Of a stretch of 64,000 nucleotides of DNA, positions 27,187 through 36,227 are shown piece by piece (position 1 is the stretch's first letter; each line of letters opens with the position of its first letter). The stretch comes from Tsukamurella asaccharolytica. Its GTDB lineage: Bacteria > Actinomycetota > Actinomycetes > Mycobacteriales > Mycobacteriaceae. The position numbers and the translations under genes are program-made. The notes below the pieces were generated by a model. The model was not told the origin of the DNA, made no database searches, and saw only the letters and a program-made list of their open reading frames with translations. Location of the stretch: the NCBI RefSeq assembly GCF_007858435.1, contig NZ_VIGW01000001.1, positions 310,001 to 374,000 of the forward strand. Reading direction: 5' to 3'.

Positions 27187-27555
27187 TGAGATGTTTCCTA
27201 ACTTGTCTACCTACCGGTGTAGGAACCGTTCCCCGAGTGGGGCGCGACTCCTGGCCGGTTCCGGCCGCCATACTTTCTGGAGCCGTTTGCGGAGCCCGCA
27301 CACAAAAACCTTCAGTACCACGCCCGCAACATCGATCCCCCGATGGTCCTTCTCGGACCCCCGGCGGGAGCTGCGACCGCATACAGTGAAGCACGATTTC
27401 CGGTCGAGCGACAGCGGGCAGAGCGATTTCGTCTTCCGTTCACCCTCCGTCCTACCGCGCGTCAGCCTTCCCGATCCGCCGCTAGACTGGATGATCGGCG
27501 GGTCCACGGCCCGTTCCGGCCGCACGTACGCCGGGTGGAAGCGGGGGCTATCACG
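27187..27555. promoter_or_regulatory. Divergent control region between cspA and the helicase
   Basis: 369 bp without a gene. On the minus side it holds the cspA leader, with a CCTAC/GTAGG hairpin near the ATG and a GGCCGG-TT-CCGGCC hairpin further up. On the plus side TAGACT (27483-27488) is a good -10 for the helicase, about 70 bp before its start; no clear -35 is seen. Frames through the region are unsupported. Confidence 0.4.
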
Positions 27556-29871
27556 TTGGAGCACAACACCTTCGGCAGAGAACTGCTGGCCCGCGTCCAG
27601 GCGGGCTCCGGCCCTGCCGCCGAGTGCCTGACCCACGTGGCGGACATCCCCTCACGCCGAGCGGAATTCGCCCCCTGGCCGGCATGGGTCCCGCCCCGCG
27701 TGCGGGACGGGCTCATCGACGAGGGCGTGCGGGAACCGTGGCGGCACCAGGCGGAGGCCGCCGAGCACGCGCACGCGGGGCGACACGTCGTGATTTCGAC
27801 GGGAACCGCCTCCGGTAAGTCACTCGCCTACCAGATGCCGGTGCTCGCGGCGCTCGCGGAGGACCCGCGGGCGACGGTGCTGTACCTGTCCCCGACGAAG
27901 GCGCTCGGCACCGACCAGCACCGGGCCGCGGTCCGTCTCACCACCGCGTACGGCCCCGCCGACGCCTCCCCCGCCATGTACGACGGTGACACCTCCCAGG
28001 AGATGCGTCGATGGGCGCGTTCCGACAGCCGCTGGGTGTTCACCAACCCGGATATGCTGCACGTGGGACTCCTTCCGCGGCATGCGAAATGGGGACGCTT
28101 CCTGCGCGGTCTGCGGTACGTCGTGGTCGACGAGTGCCACCACTACCGCGGCGTCTTCGGCTCGCACACCGCCCTGGTCCTGCGGCGGCTGCTGCGCGTC
28201 GCGGCGAAGTACGGCGCCACCCCGACGGTGATCTGCGCGTCGGCGACGACGTCCGACCCCGCCGGCGCGGCCACCCGGTTGATCGGCGCGGACTGCGTTG
28301 CCGTCACGGAGGATTCGTCGCCGCACGGGCCGCGGACCGTCGCGCTGTGGGAGCCGCCGCTCCTGCCGGACCTGGAGGGTGAGAACGGTGCGCCCGTACG
28401 CCGGCCCGCCACCACCGAGGCCGCGCGGATGCTCGCCGATCTCGTGGTCGAAGGCGCACGAACCCTGGCCTTCGTCCGTTCCCGACGGTCCGCCGAGACC
28501 GTCGCGCTCTCGGCGCGACGAATACTCGCCGAGGCCACACCCGAACTGGCGGAACGGATCGCGGCCTACCGCGCGGGGTATCTCGCGGACGACCGGCGCG
28601 CGCTGGAGCGCGGGCTGAACGACGGCGCGCTCCTGGGGGTCGCCACGACGAACGCGCTGGAGCTGGGGGTGGACATCGCGGGCCTCGACGCCGTGCTCAT
28701 GGCGGGCTTCCCCGGCACCGTCGCCTCGTTCTGGCAGCAGGCGGGGCGCAGCGGGCGGCGCGGGCAGGGCTCGCTGATCCTGCTGATCGCGCGCGACGAC
28801 CCGCTGGACACCTACCTGGTGCACCACCCGGAGTCGCTGCTCGGGCGACCCGTGGAGGCGACGATCACCGACCCCTGGAATCCGTACGTGCTGGGCCCGC
28901 AGCTCCTGTGCGCCGCGAGCGAGATCCCCCTCACCCGTGCCGAAGTCGCCGATCTCGGCGCCGTCGACGTCGTGGGCCGGCTGGTGGCCGACGGCCTGCT
29001 CCGCGAGCGGCCCGCCGGCTACTTCCTGGCGGCCGGGATCGATCCCCATGCGGGCGTGAACATCCGGGGTGGGGCGGGGAGCGAGATCCTCATCGTCGAG
29101 GAGGAGTCCGGGCGACTGCTCGGCACCGTCGATTTCACCCGGGCGCTGTCGACGGTGCACGAGGGCGCGGTGCACGTGCATCAGGGCGAGTCCTACGTCG
29201 TCGACGAGCTGGACCTCGACGACGGGCTGGCGCTGGTGCACGCGGAGGAGCCCGAGTGGACGACCTCGGCCCGTGAGGACCTGGACGTGCACGTCACCGC
29301 GGTACATACGACCGAGATGCTGGGCGAGGTCACGGCGCAGTTCGTCTCGGTCGAGGTGACCAGCCGCGTGGTCGGCTATCTGCGGACCCTGCGCAGCGGC
29401 GAGGTGATGGATGCCGTCGCGCTGGACCTGCCGGAGACCACGCTCGCGACCCGCGCCGCACTCCTCACCCTGACCCCCGAGGTGCTCGAGGACGCCGGCT
29501 TGGTCCCGGAGCGCTGGCCGGGCGCGCTGCACGCCGCCGAGCACGCCGCGATCGGCCTGCTGCCCCTGGTGGCGTCGTGCGACCGCTGGGACATCGGCGG
29601 GCTGTCGACGGCGCTGCACGACGACACGGGCCTGCCGTCGATCTTCGTCTACGACGGCTACCCCGGCGGCGCGGGTTTCGCCGAGCGGGGCTACGAGTCC
29701 GTCGCGACGTGGCTCGTGGCGACCCGGGACGCCGTCGCCGCGTGCGAGTGCCCGTCGGGCTGCCCGTCCTGCGTGCAATCGCCGAAGTGCGGCAACGGGA
29801 ACGATCCGCTCGACAAGGCGGGCGCTGTGATGGTTCTGGACCTGGTGCTCGCCGCGGTGGCGGCGGGCTGA
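27556..29871 (+). CDS. DEAH/DExH-box helicase with DUF1998 (Rv3649 / MrfA-like)
   Basis: 771 aa from TTG 27556, which gives about the length of the M. tuberculosis counterpart; the frame is open 71 codons upstream. Superfamily 2 helicase: Walker A TGTASGKSLAY (about residue 82-92), LSPTKAL, Walker B VVVDECHHYRG (about 190), motif III CASATT, motif VI QAGRSGRRGQ. A C-terminal DUF1998 carries the four-cysteine cluster CECPSGCPSCVQSPKCG (about 731-747), as in the DNA-repair helicase MrfA. It matches the 'helicase/secretion neighbourhood' DEAH protein that accompanies actinobacterial tad loci, here 4 kb away. Confidence 0.92.
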   Translation: MEHNTFGRELLARVQAGSGPAAECLTHVADIPSRRAEFAPWPAWVPPRVRDGLIDEGVREPWRHQAEAAEHAHAGRHVVISTGTASGKSLAYQMPVLAALAEDPRATVLYLSPTKALGTDQHRAAVRLTTAYGPADASPAMYDGDTSQEMRRWARSDSRWVFTNPDMLHVGLLPRHAKWGRFLRGLRYVVVDECHHYRGVFGSHTALVLRRLLRVAAKYGATPTVICASATTSDPAGAATRLIGADCVAVTEDSSPHGPRTVALWEPPLLPDLEGENGAPVRRPATTEAARMLADLVVEGARTLAFVRSRRSAETVALSARRILAEATPELAERIAAYRAGYLADDRRALERGLNDGALLGVATTNALELGVDIAGLDAVLMAGFPGTVASFWQQAGRSGRRGQGSLILLIARDDPLDTYLVHHPESLLGRPVEATITDPWNPYVLGPQLLCAASEIPLTRAEVADLGAVDVVGRLVADGLLRERPAGYFLAAGIDPHAGVNIRGGAGSEILIVEEESGRLLGTVDFTRALSTVHEGAVHVHQGESYVVDELDLDDGLALVHAEEPEWTTSAREDLDVHVTAVHTTEMLGEVTAQFVSVEVTSRVVGYLRTLRSGEVMDAVALDLPETTLATRAALLTLTPEVLEDAGLVPERWPGALHAAEHAAIGLLPLVASCDRWDIGGLSTALHDDTGLPSIFVYDGYPGGAGFAERGYESVATWLVATRDAVAACECPSGCPSCVQSPKCGNGNDPLDKAGAVMVLDLVLAAVAAG

Positions 29872-29884
29872 GCCGCGGGCCCGG

Positions 29885-30214
29885 TCACTTGGGCGGCAGG
29901 GACCGCGCGTAGTCGACGGTGCGCCGCACCCACTCCGCGAGCTCGGTGTCCGAGGCCGTGGCCTCCTGGTCCAGATCCAGCCAGCCCCGCATCGCCCGAC
30001 CGCGCATGACGGTCCGCGTGACGTGCGGTCCGAGCAGTTCCTCCGCGACGTCCGGGTCCAGGTGCACCATGGACTCGCCCTTGCTGTTCGCGGCGATCGC
30101 CATGTGCCCGTCGACGAGGAACGCCAGCCCGCCGAACATGCGCTTCTCGACCACCCCGGGCTGCCCGGCGATCGCGTCCCGGATCCTGTCCGCCAGCCCC
30201 TCGTCGTACGCCAT
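29885..30214 (-). CDS. TfoX N-terminal-domain protein
   Basis: 109-aa protein of the TfoX/Sxy N-terminal domain family: MAYDEGLADRIRDAIAGQPG, then VEKRMFGGLAFLVDGHMAIA, with the conserved R-x-MFGG-x-xFL turn. In gammaproteobacteria TfoX regulates competence, but short actinobacterial members are uncharacterised, so no such role is claimed. The ATG at 30214 is the natural start; the frame continues 70 codons upstream through the divergent ABC-exporter start. Convergent with the helicase (13-bp gap). Confidence 0.8.
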   Translation of the reverse strand: MAYDEGLADRIRDAIAGQPGVVEKRMFGGLAFLVDGHMAIAANSKGESMVHLDPDVAEELLGPHVTRTVMRGRAMRGWLDLDQEATASDTELAEWVRRTVDYARSLPPK

Positions 30215-30318
30215 GGGGCCCAGTGTGCGCCGGTCCTCGGCGGCGCGCAGCACGTCGCCGGCGATCGGGCGGAAATGGACGCGACAGAGGTCGTCGTCGC
30301 GCTCTACCGTGAAGCACG

Positions 30319-33300
30319 ATGTCCAGTACAACCCTTTCCCCCGCACCGGCCTCGGTTCCGCCGGATCCGCCCGTCCGCCCGGCGCGCGACGTGACCTGGC
30401 GGCGACTTCGCAGCCCTGCGGCACTCGGGGCGATCGTCGCTGTCTGCCTCGCCTCGATCGGCGCCACCGCCGGGACCGTGGTCGCGGGTCGGGTGGCGGA
30501 GGATCCGGCGGGCGGTCTGATCGCGGCGCTCGCGCTCTGCTTGATCGGCTCGGCCGTGATCGAGTCGGCGGGCAAGGTCGCCTGGGTCGCGGTCGTCGAC
30601 CGGGCCGAGGGCCGGCTCCGGGACGACGTTCTGCAGGCCGCGATGCACCAGCCGCTCACCGCCCTGAACGAACAGGCCGTCGGCGAGATCCTGGATCGGG
30701 TCGACGACGACACGCACGAGATCGGCAACCTGGCCCGCTGGCAGCTGTGGGGCCTGTTCCGCACCGTCTCGTCCAGCCTTCCGATGTGGATCGTGGCCGC
30801 CGTCGCGTGGTGGCCCGCGGCCTTCCTGTTCCCGATCCTGGCGGCCGTTACGTGGTTCGCGATCCGCCGGCTCCTGGGGGAGATCGCCCGCCGCAAGGTG
30901 GTCGAGGAGATCGCGTGGACGGACCACGCCGCCGCGCTGGAGGAGGGGATCGCCGGCCGCGACGACCTGCGGACCAGTCTCGGGCAGTCCCACCTGGTCG
31001 CGCGGCTGGCTCGGCTCTCTGCGGTCATCCACACGCGGTTCAACGCCGTCATCCAGGTGGAGTCGCGGCTGGCGCGCCGGGCGGGCGTGCTGCTGCACGC
31101 CCTCCTGGCCGCGATCGCGGTCGCCGGCGTCGCCCTCACGATCGACGGTTCGATGTCGATCGCCCGTCTGGTGACGCTGTTCCTGGTGACCTCGATGTTC
31201 GTCGGCCAGGTCGCCCAGTTGGCCGAGCAGCTCCCCGAACTGCAGGCCGGGATGGGCGCGATCATCCGCATCCGGGACATGCTGGCCGCGCCGCCCGAAC
31301 CCGAGGGAGGCGATGACGTCCCGTCGTCCACGGGCGCAGCGCCCGGCCTCGAGATCGACATCCGCGGCCTCGACTACTCGTACGCGGAGGGCGCATTCGC
31401 CCTCCGTGACATCGACCTGACGGTTCCCGCGGGGCGCACCATCGCCCTCGTCGGGCGCACCGGCTCCGGCAAGTCGACCCTGGCATCGCTGCTCTCGCGC
31501 GCGATCGATCCCCCGGCAGGCACCGTCTTCATCGGCGGCCGAGACATCACGACCATCGACCTGCAGCGGCTGCGTTCGCGGGTCGGCGTGGTCACGCAGC
31601 GCACCGAGATCCTGATCGGTTCCCTCGCGGACAACATCGCCCTGTTCGATCCCGCGATCTCCCGGGAGGCGATCGGCGCCGCAGTCGACCGGCTGGGACT
31701 GCGCTCCTGGGTCGACGGACTGCCTGCGGGCCTGGACAGTCCGCTCGGGCCGGGCGGCACCACGCTGTCGGCGGGCGAGGAGCAGTTGGTCGCCTTCTGC
31801 CGCCTCATGGTCCGCGCGGTCGACGTGGTGATCCTCGACGAGGCGACCGCGCGGATGGACCCGCTCACCGAAAGACTGGTCATCGCCGCGTCCGAGCGCT
31901 TGCTGACCGGTCGTACGGGAATCCTGATCGCGCACCGGCTGACGACCATCGAGCGGGCATCACTGGTGGCGGTCCTCGACGGCGGGCGGATCGTGCAGCA
32001 GGGGCCGCGCGACGACCTGGCGGCGACGGCCGGACCGTTCGCGACCCTCCTGACGGCCAGCCGAACGGGCGCCACGGCACCGCCGATCCCGGCGACGGCG
32101 CCGCCGAAGGGACTTCCGCCCACGGCACACACCGCCGTCGGCGGACGACGCCGTACGGGACCGCCGCCGGAGGTCCGCGAGGTGGGCGACGGTCCGTCGT
32201 TGACCCGCGGCATCGTGCACGCGCTGCTGGTACGGCCGGCCTGGGGCGTGCTCGGCGGGGGCCTCTTCCTGCTCGCGGCGCTGACCGGCGCGCAGGGGGC
32301 GGTGACCGGACTGCTGTGGGGCGAGACCGTCGAGGCCGTGAGCACCGGCGAGCGTCCCGGATGGCTGTTGGTCGGTGTGGTGGTCTCGCTCATGCTCGCG
32401 CCCCTGGCGATCGCCGAGGCCTTCCGGCTGTATCCGCGGTGGTGGATCGAGGTCATGCTGCGCGTCCGCATGGCGGTCCTGCGCGGCCAGACGCAGCCGC
32501 ACCGGCTGGCCAAGACTCCGGCGGGCGAGGTCGTCGCCCGCACGATGGACGCTGACCGCTTCGCCCGGTACGCGGACCGCTGGGTCGATTTCGGCAACGG
32601 CATCGTGATCGCCGGTGTCACCGCACTGCTCGGCGGCACCTGGCTCGCTGGTGCGGTGCTGATCGTCGTCCTGGTCGCCTCGGCGGTGGCATCCAGCGTC
32701 GGCCGGCCGATCGCCGGACGGTCCGCCGCCGCCGCGTCCGGCGCGCGGGCGCGGTTCGGACGAGCACTGGTGTCGGCCCTGGAGTCGGCCCGGACGGTGA
32801 AGCTCTCGGCGACGACGCCGTCCGTGCTCGCGCACCTGCGCCGGGTCGACGCGGGTCGTGTCGACGCCGCGGTGACCGAGCACCGGGTGCAGGCCGTCCT
32901 CGAGGGCGTCCCCGTGGTGATGGTCAGCGCCGGCGTGGTCGCGGCCTGGGCCGCGTACTCGAACGGGATCTGGCCGCTGTCGACGGCGCTGCTCGTCGCG
33001 AACGCGGTCAGCGGCTTCGGCTGGTTCGGCCGGGTCGCCGGCAGTGTGGTCACCGAAGCCCCCGGCACCCGGGCCTGGCAGGCGGAGACCAGCCGCTTCG
33101 CCGGCGGCGTGGACCTGATGACGGTCGCACCCGACGTCGACCTGGTCGCCGGTACCGCACCGGAGCCGCCCGAGACGCCGCGGGTCCCGCTGGACGAGTT
33201 GGTGCTGCGAGACCTCACCGCCGTCCATGACGACGGGACGATCGGTGTCGAGCACGTCGACCTGCGCGTCTCGGCGGGTGAGCTGGTGCTGCTGGTGGGC

Positions 33301-33870
33301 CAGGTCGGCTCCGGCAAGTCCAGCCTGCTGAACGCCCTCGCCGGCCTCGTCTCCCACCGCGGCGACATCCTGTGGAACGGCCGGGCGGTGACCGACGCGG
33401 AGCTGTTCCTCCGGCCGGGGCAGGTCGCGCACATCGCCCAGGTGCCGCGCGTGCTGTCCGGGACCTTCGCCGACAACGTCCGGCTGGGACACCAGCGCGC
33501 CTTCGACGGGCCCGTCACCGATGCCCGGCTCGGCGCGGACATCGCGGCGGCGGGCGGCCGCGACGCCCTGGTCGGCCATCGCGGCGTGCGGCTGTCCGGC
33601 GGCCAGGTCCAGCGACTCGCCCTCGCGCGGGCCCTGGCCACCGATGCGGAACTGCTGCTCGCCGACGACGTCTCCAGTGCGCTGGACGCCACCACCGAGA
33701 TCGAACTGTGGCAGGCGCTCCGCGAGCGCCGCGCGACCGTGATCGGGTCGACGTCCAAGCGAGCCGCGCTCGCCCAGGCGGACCGGGTGGTGGTGCTCGT
33801 GGACGGACGGGTCGTCGCGGTCGGTCCGTGGACGGATCTGGCGCAGGACTGGGGTTTCCTGGCCGGCTGA
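30319..33870 (+). CDS. Fused asymmetric ABC exporter (TMD-NBD-TMD-NBD)
   Basis: 1,183 aa: membrane domain 1 (about 35-320), ATPase 1 (about 345-575), linker, membrane domain 2 (about 635-905), ATPase 2 (about 960-1183). ATPase 1 has Walker A GRTGSGKST, Walker B VVILDEATA with catalytic Glu and H-loop LIAHRLTT, but signature LSAGEEQ. ATPase 2 has Walker A GQVGSGKSS and intact signature LSGGQVQR, but Walker B LLLADDVSS (Glu to Asp) and no switch His (GSTSKRA). All defects therefore fall in one composite site, as in heterodimeric exporters such as TM287/288. Exports an unknown lipid, peptide or drug. Position between helicase and tad genes suggests insertion. Confidence 0.88.
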   Translation: MSSTTLSPAPASVPPDPPVRPARDVTWRRLRSPAALGAIVAVCLASIGATAGTVVAGRVAEDPAGGLIAALALCLIGSAVIESAGKVAWVAVVDRAEGRLRDDVLQAAMHQPLTALNEQAVGEILDRVDDDTHEIGNLARWQLWGLFRTVSSSLPMWIVAAVAWWPAAFLFPILAAVTWFAIRRLLGEIARRKVVEEIAWTDHAAALEEGIAGRDDLRTSLGQSHLVARLARLSAVIHTRFNAVIQVESRLARRAGVLLHALLAAIAVAGVALTIDGSMSIARLVTLFLVTSMFVGQVAQLAEQLPELQAGMGAIIRIRDMLAAPPEPEGGDDVPSSTGAAPGLEIDIRGLDYSYAEGAFALRDIDLTVPAGRTIALVGRTGSGKSTLASLLSRAIDPPAGTVFIGGRDITTIDLQRLRSRVGVVTQRTEILIGSLADNIALFDPAISREAIGAAVDRLGLRSWVDGLPAGLDSPLGPGGTTLSAGEEQLVAFCRLMVRAVDVVILDEATARMDPLTERLVIAASERLLTGRTGILIAHRLTTIERASLVAVLDGGRIVQQGPRDDLAATAGPFATLLTASRTGATAPPIPATAPPKGLPPTAHTAVGGRRRTGPPPEVREVGDGPSLTRGIVHALLVRPAWGVLGGGLFLLAALTGAQGAVTGLLWGETVEAVSTGERPGWLLVGVVVSLMLAPLAIAEAFRLYPRWWIEVMLRVRMAVLRGQTQPHRLAKTPAGEVVARTMDADRFARYADRWVDFGNGIVIAGVTALLGGTWLAGAVLIVVLVASAVASSVGRPIAGRSAAAASGARARFGRALVSALESARTVKLSATTPSVLAHLRRVDAGRVDAAVTEHRVQAVLEGVPVVMVSAGVVAAWAAYSNGIWPLSTALLVANAVSGFGWFGRVAGSVVTEAPGTRAWQAETSRFAGGVDLMTVAPDVDLVAGTAPEPPETPRVPLDELVLRDLTAVHDDGTIGVEHVDLRVSAGELVLLVGQVGSGKSSLLNALAGLVSHRGDILWNGRAVTDAELFLRPGQVAHIAQVPRVLSGTFADNVRLGHQRAFDGPVTDARLGADIAAAGGRDALVGHRGVRLSGGQVQRLALARALATDAELLLADDVSSALDATTEIELWQALRERRATVIGSTSKRAALAQADRVVVLVDGRVVAVGPWTDLAQDWGFLAG

Positions 33871-33876
33871 CGGGGC

Positions 33877-34278
33877 TCACTGCGGGCCCGCGCGCGCGGC
33901 GGCGACGGCCTCGTCGGCACCGAAGACCGACAGCGAGACCGGGACGCTCACCCGCACCGTCACGTCGAAGCCGTCCACTCGGCAGGCGTGCAGCAGTGCG
34001 GCGTTGGCCCGGGCCAGGCGGTCGGCCGCCGCGCACGCCTCCTGCGCGTCGATCGCGTTCGCGGCACCGGCGAGCGCCGCGAGATCGGCCGCCGCCTGCG
34101 CCCGGTGGCGGGCGGAGACGGCCGCGCCGACGTCGACCACCATGACCGCCACCGTGACGATCGCGGCGACCATCACGGCGGCGAGCACGGTCGCCACCCC
34201 GTCCTCCCGGCCGCCGCGGTGATGGCACCCCCTGCGGGAACGCGCGCGGACACCGCCGCCGGCCGCGTAGGTGGTCAT
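33877..34278 (-). CDS. TadE/TadG-like pseudopilin-related protein (Rv3654c-like)
   Basis: 133 aa. A basic N-terminus precedes DGVATVLAAVMVAAIVTVAVMVVDVGAAVSARHRAQAAADLAALAGA, here given in parts: a Gly before VATVLAAV, one membrane helix (about 28-50) and the TadG-type SARHRAQAAADLAAL. This is the 'helicase/secretion neighbourhood TadE-like' family. It probably enters the membrane and is assembled or secreted by the Tad machine. Start ATG overlaps the previous tadE stop (ATGA). Last gene of the tad operon, convergent with the ABC exporter. Confidence 0.8.
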   Translation of the reverse strand: MTTYAAGGGVRARSRRGCHHRGGREDGVATVLAAVMVAAIVTVAVMVVDVGAAVSARHRAQAAADLAALAGAANAIDAQEACAAADRLARANAALLHACRVDGFDVTVRVSVPVSLSVFGADEAVAAARAGPQ

Positions 34279-34583
34279 GGCGCGGCGGCCGGCTCGACGG
34301 CGGCGACCGCCGTCGCGGCGAGCGTCAGCCCCGGCAGCAGGGCCACCGGGGCCCGGACCTGCACCGTCACCGTGTCGCCGTCCTTGCTCACCGACGAGGT
34401 CGCGCCCGGCGGCCCCACCTCGGCGACCGCCTTCGCGGCCCGCGCGTCGTCGCCCCGGGCGCTGAGCCGCGCGGCCTCGCGGGCGGCGTCCACGCACCGC
34501 ACGTGCGCGGTGACGCCCACGACGGCGCCCACACTGAGCACCAGCACCGCGATGAGGCTGGCGACGGCGAACGCGGCCTCCAC
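34275..34583 (-). CDS. TadE-family minor pseudopilin, start unresolved
   Basis: Rv3655c-like. The readable protein is LAGEAGAVTVEAAFAVASLI and onward: a class III prepilin-type site (G before AVTVE, Glu at +5), one hydrophobic helix, then AHVRCVDAAREAARLSARGD. The coordinates start at the first canonical start codon, GTG 34583, but that codon lies inside the cleavage motif and would remove the leader. The same frame continues upstream across the flp stop with no ATG, GTG or TTG near a plausible leader. A non-standard start, a frameshifted read-through from flp, or a sequence error are all possible. Ends with a 4-bp overlap with the next gene. Confidence 0.7.
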   Translation of the reverse strand: MEAAFAVASLIAVLVLSVGAVVGVTAHVRCVDAAREAARLSARGDDARAAKAVAEVGPPGATSSVSKDGDTVTVQVRAPVALLPGLTLAATAVAAVEPAAAP

Positions 34584-34606
34584 CGTGACCGCGCCCGCCT
34601 CGCCGG

Positions 34607-34801
34607 CTAGCCGGTGGAGGTGCCCAGCGCCTTCCCGATGATGTCCGTCAGGCCGCTCACGATGTTGTCGCCGGTGACGACCCCGTAGAGCACGGCGCCG
34701 AAGGCCGCTGCGGCTATGGTGCCGATCGCATATTCGACAGTCGACATGCCTTCGTCCTCCAGCATCAGCTCGGTCATCCTGCATCGCAGTCGAATCCACA
34801 T
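34607..34801 (-). CDS. flp: Flp-type major pilin precursor
   Basis: 64-aa precursor with a 19-residue basic leader and a class III cleavage site: EDEG before MSTVEYAIGT, giving Glu at +5 and Tyr at +6 as in Flp pilins. The mature peptide of about 45 residues is a hydrophobic helix (AIGTIAAAAFGAVLYGVVTG) plus a short tail. It should be cut by a TadV-type peptidase (not in this window) and polymerised by the Tad ATPase. GGAAGGGG precedes the ATG. Ortholog of Rv3656c. Confidence 0.88.
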   Translation of the reverse strand: MWIRLRCRMTELMLEDEGMSTVEYAIGTIAAAAFGAVLYGVVTGDNIVSGLTDIIGKALGTSTG

Positions 34802-34824
34802 TCCCAACCCCTTCCCTTTGGCCG

Positions 34825-35427
34825 CTACAGCAGCCCCTCCCCGAGCACCTTGCCCGCGAGTCCCATCACCACCGGCACGATGCCCAGGCACACGAACGCC
34901 GGCAGGAAGCACAGCCCGAGCGGTCCCGCGACCGCGACACCGGCGCGCTCCCCCGCCGCGACGGCGCGGTCCTCCGCCTGCGCACGTTCCGTGCGGGCGA
35001 GGTCCGCCAGACCGGCGGCCGGCGACGAGCCCGCGCGGGCGGACCGCCGCAGCATGCGGGTGAGCCCGACGACCTGCGGGTCCACCGAATCCGTCCGCCA
35101 GGCGGTCTCAGCGTCGGAACCCAGCGCAAGCAGCTCCGCCGCGCGCATCAGCATCGCCGCGAGCGCGGGCGGCGCACCCGCAGCGACCGCCCGGGCAGCA
35201 TCGACGGTCGGCATCCCCGCGCGGAGGCAGACGGCGAACAGGTCGTACGCCGCAGCCGCCTCGAACGGATCCGGCGCCGCGGCCCGGCGCGGCAGGCGCA
35301 GCCCGCGCCCGCGCGCCGCCTCCCCGGAGACGGTCGCCGCCACCGCCGAGCGCGCGGCCACGGGCAGGACCAACAGCGCCGCCACCAGCAGGGCGAGCGC
35401 GGCGGCGAGCGGCCCGTGCCCGCTCAC
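34825..35427 (-). CDS. tadC: TadC-like type II/IV secretion membrane protein
   Basis: 200-aa inner-membrane platform protein of the GspF/TadC class: an N-terminal hydrophobic region ([18 protein letters not shown]), the cytoplasmic four-helix part ([40 protein letters not shown]), and a C-terminal membrane pair ([20 protein letters not shown]). GTG start at 35427 overlaps the tadB stop (GTGA). Works with TadB to couple the ATPase to pilin extraction. Ortholog of Rv3657c. Confidence 0.85.
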   Translation of the reverse strand: MSGHGPLAAALALLVAALLVLPVAARSAVAATVSGEAARGRGLRLPRRAAAPDPFEAAAAYDLFAVCLRAGMPTVDAARAVAAGAPPALAAMLMRAAELLALGSDAETAWRTDSVDPQVVGLTRMLRRSARAGSSPAAGLADLARTERAQAEDRAVAAGERAGVAVAGPLGLCFLPAFVCLGIVPVVMGLAGKVLGEGLL

Positions 35428-36227
35428 GAGCCGCCCCCCGATCCGGCGCCCGATCCGGCGCCGTCGGCGATGGCGCGCGACCACAGCAGCCCGGCGCACG
35501 TCAGGCACGTCCCGGTCACCAGCAGAACGCCGCCCGCGCCGGTACCGAGCAGCGTTCCAAGCGGGTCGGCACCGATGAGCTGGCCCATCGCGACCCCGAG
35601 CACGGGCAGCGCGGCCAGGACCTGCGCGGTGGCGCGCGCACCGGCGAGCGAGGAATGCGCCCGCCGCTCGTACCGCTCGCGCGCACGGAGGTCGTCGCGG
35701 ACGGACGCGAGCAATTCACCCATCCCGATGCCGTGCCGCGTTCCCGTCTCCCAGGCCGCGGCGATCCGCGGCCAGGCGGCGCTGGCGCTTGCGTGCGTCC
35801 GCAGGCCCGCGGCCACGTCCCCGCCGAGCTCCGCCCGGCCCGCCATCTCCACGAAGACCGCGCGCACGTGCGGGTCCTCGACGTCGCGGCCCGCAGTGGC
35901 GCACGCGGCGGCGGGGTGAGCGCCGACGGACAACTCTGCAACCATCGCGTCGACACCGGCGAGAATCGCCGACAGCCGGGAGATCCGCTCCCGTGCAGCG
36001 CGATTCCGCGAACGGAGGTCACGGACGGTCCCCGCAGCGAGCGCGGCAGCCAAGGCCTGACCGGGACCGATGAGCAGCGCGCCGATCGGTACTGCGACGG
36101 CGAGCCAGCCCCAGCAGAGCGCGATCGGTGCGCCTCCGGGCGCAGACCCCGCCCGGAGGCGTGCCGCGGCGGGGCCGCCGGGCCAGGCCAGCGCCGCGGC
36201 GGCGAGCAGGACCATCGCCGCGGTCAC
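35424..36227 (-). CDS. tadB: TadB-like type II/IV secretion membrane protein
   Basis: 267 aa with membrane helices near the N-terminus ([36 protein letters not shown]) and the C-terminus ([37 protein letters not shown]). The central T2SF domain holds [20 protein letters not shown]. Pilus platform subunit paired with TadC. GTG start overlaps the tadA stop (GTGA) and the C-terminus is Gly/Ser-rich. Ortholog of Rv3658c. Confidence 0.85.
   Translation of the reverse strand: MTAAMVLLAAAALAWPGGPAAARLRAGSAPGGAPIALCWGWLAVAVPIGALLIGPGQALAAALAAGTVRDLRSRNRAARERISRLSAILAGVDAMVAELSVGAHPAAACATAGRDVEDPHVRAVFVEMAGRAELGGDVAAGLRTHASASAAWPRIAAAWETGTRHGIGMGELLASVRDDLRARERYERRAHSSLAGARATAQVLAALPVLGVAMGQLIGADPLGTLLGTGAGGVLLVTGTCLTCAGLLWSRAIADGAGSGAGSGGGS

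Noticed and set aside
27343-27555. Longer N-terminus for the DEAH helicase
   Set aside because: The extra 71 residues are Arg-rich and unlike helicase sequence, and they cross the predicted promoter. TTG 27556 gives the family length.
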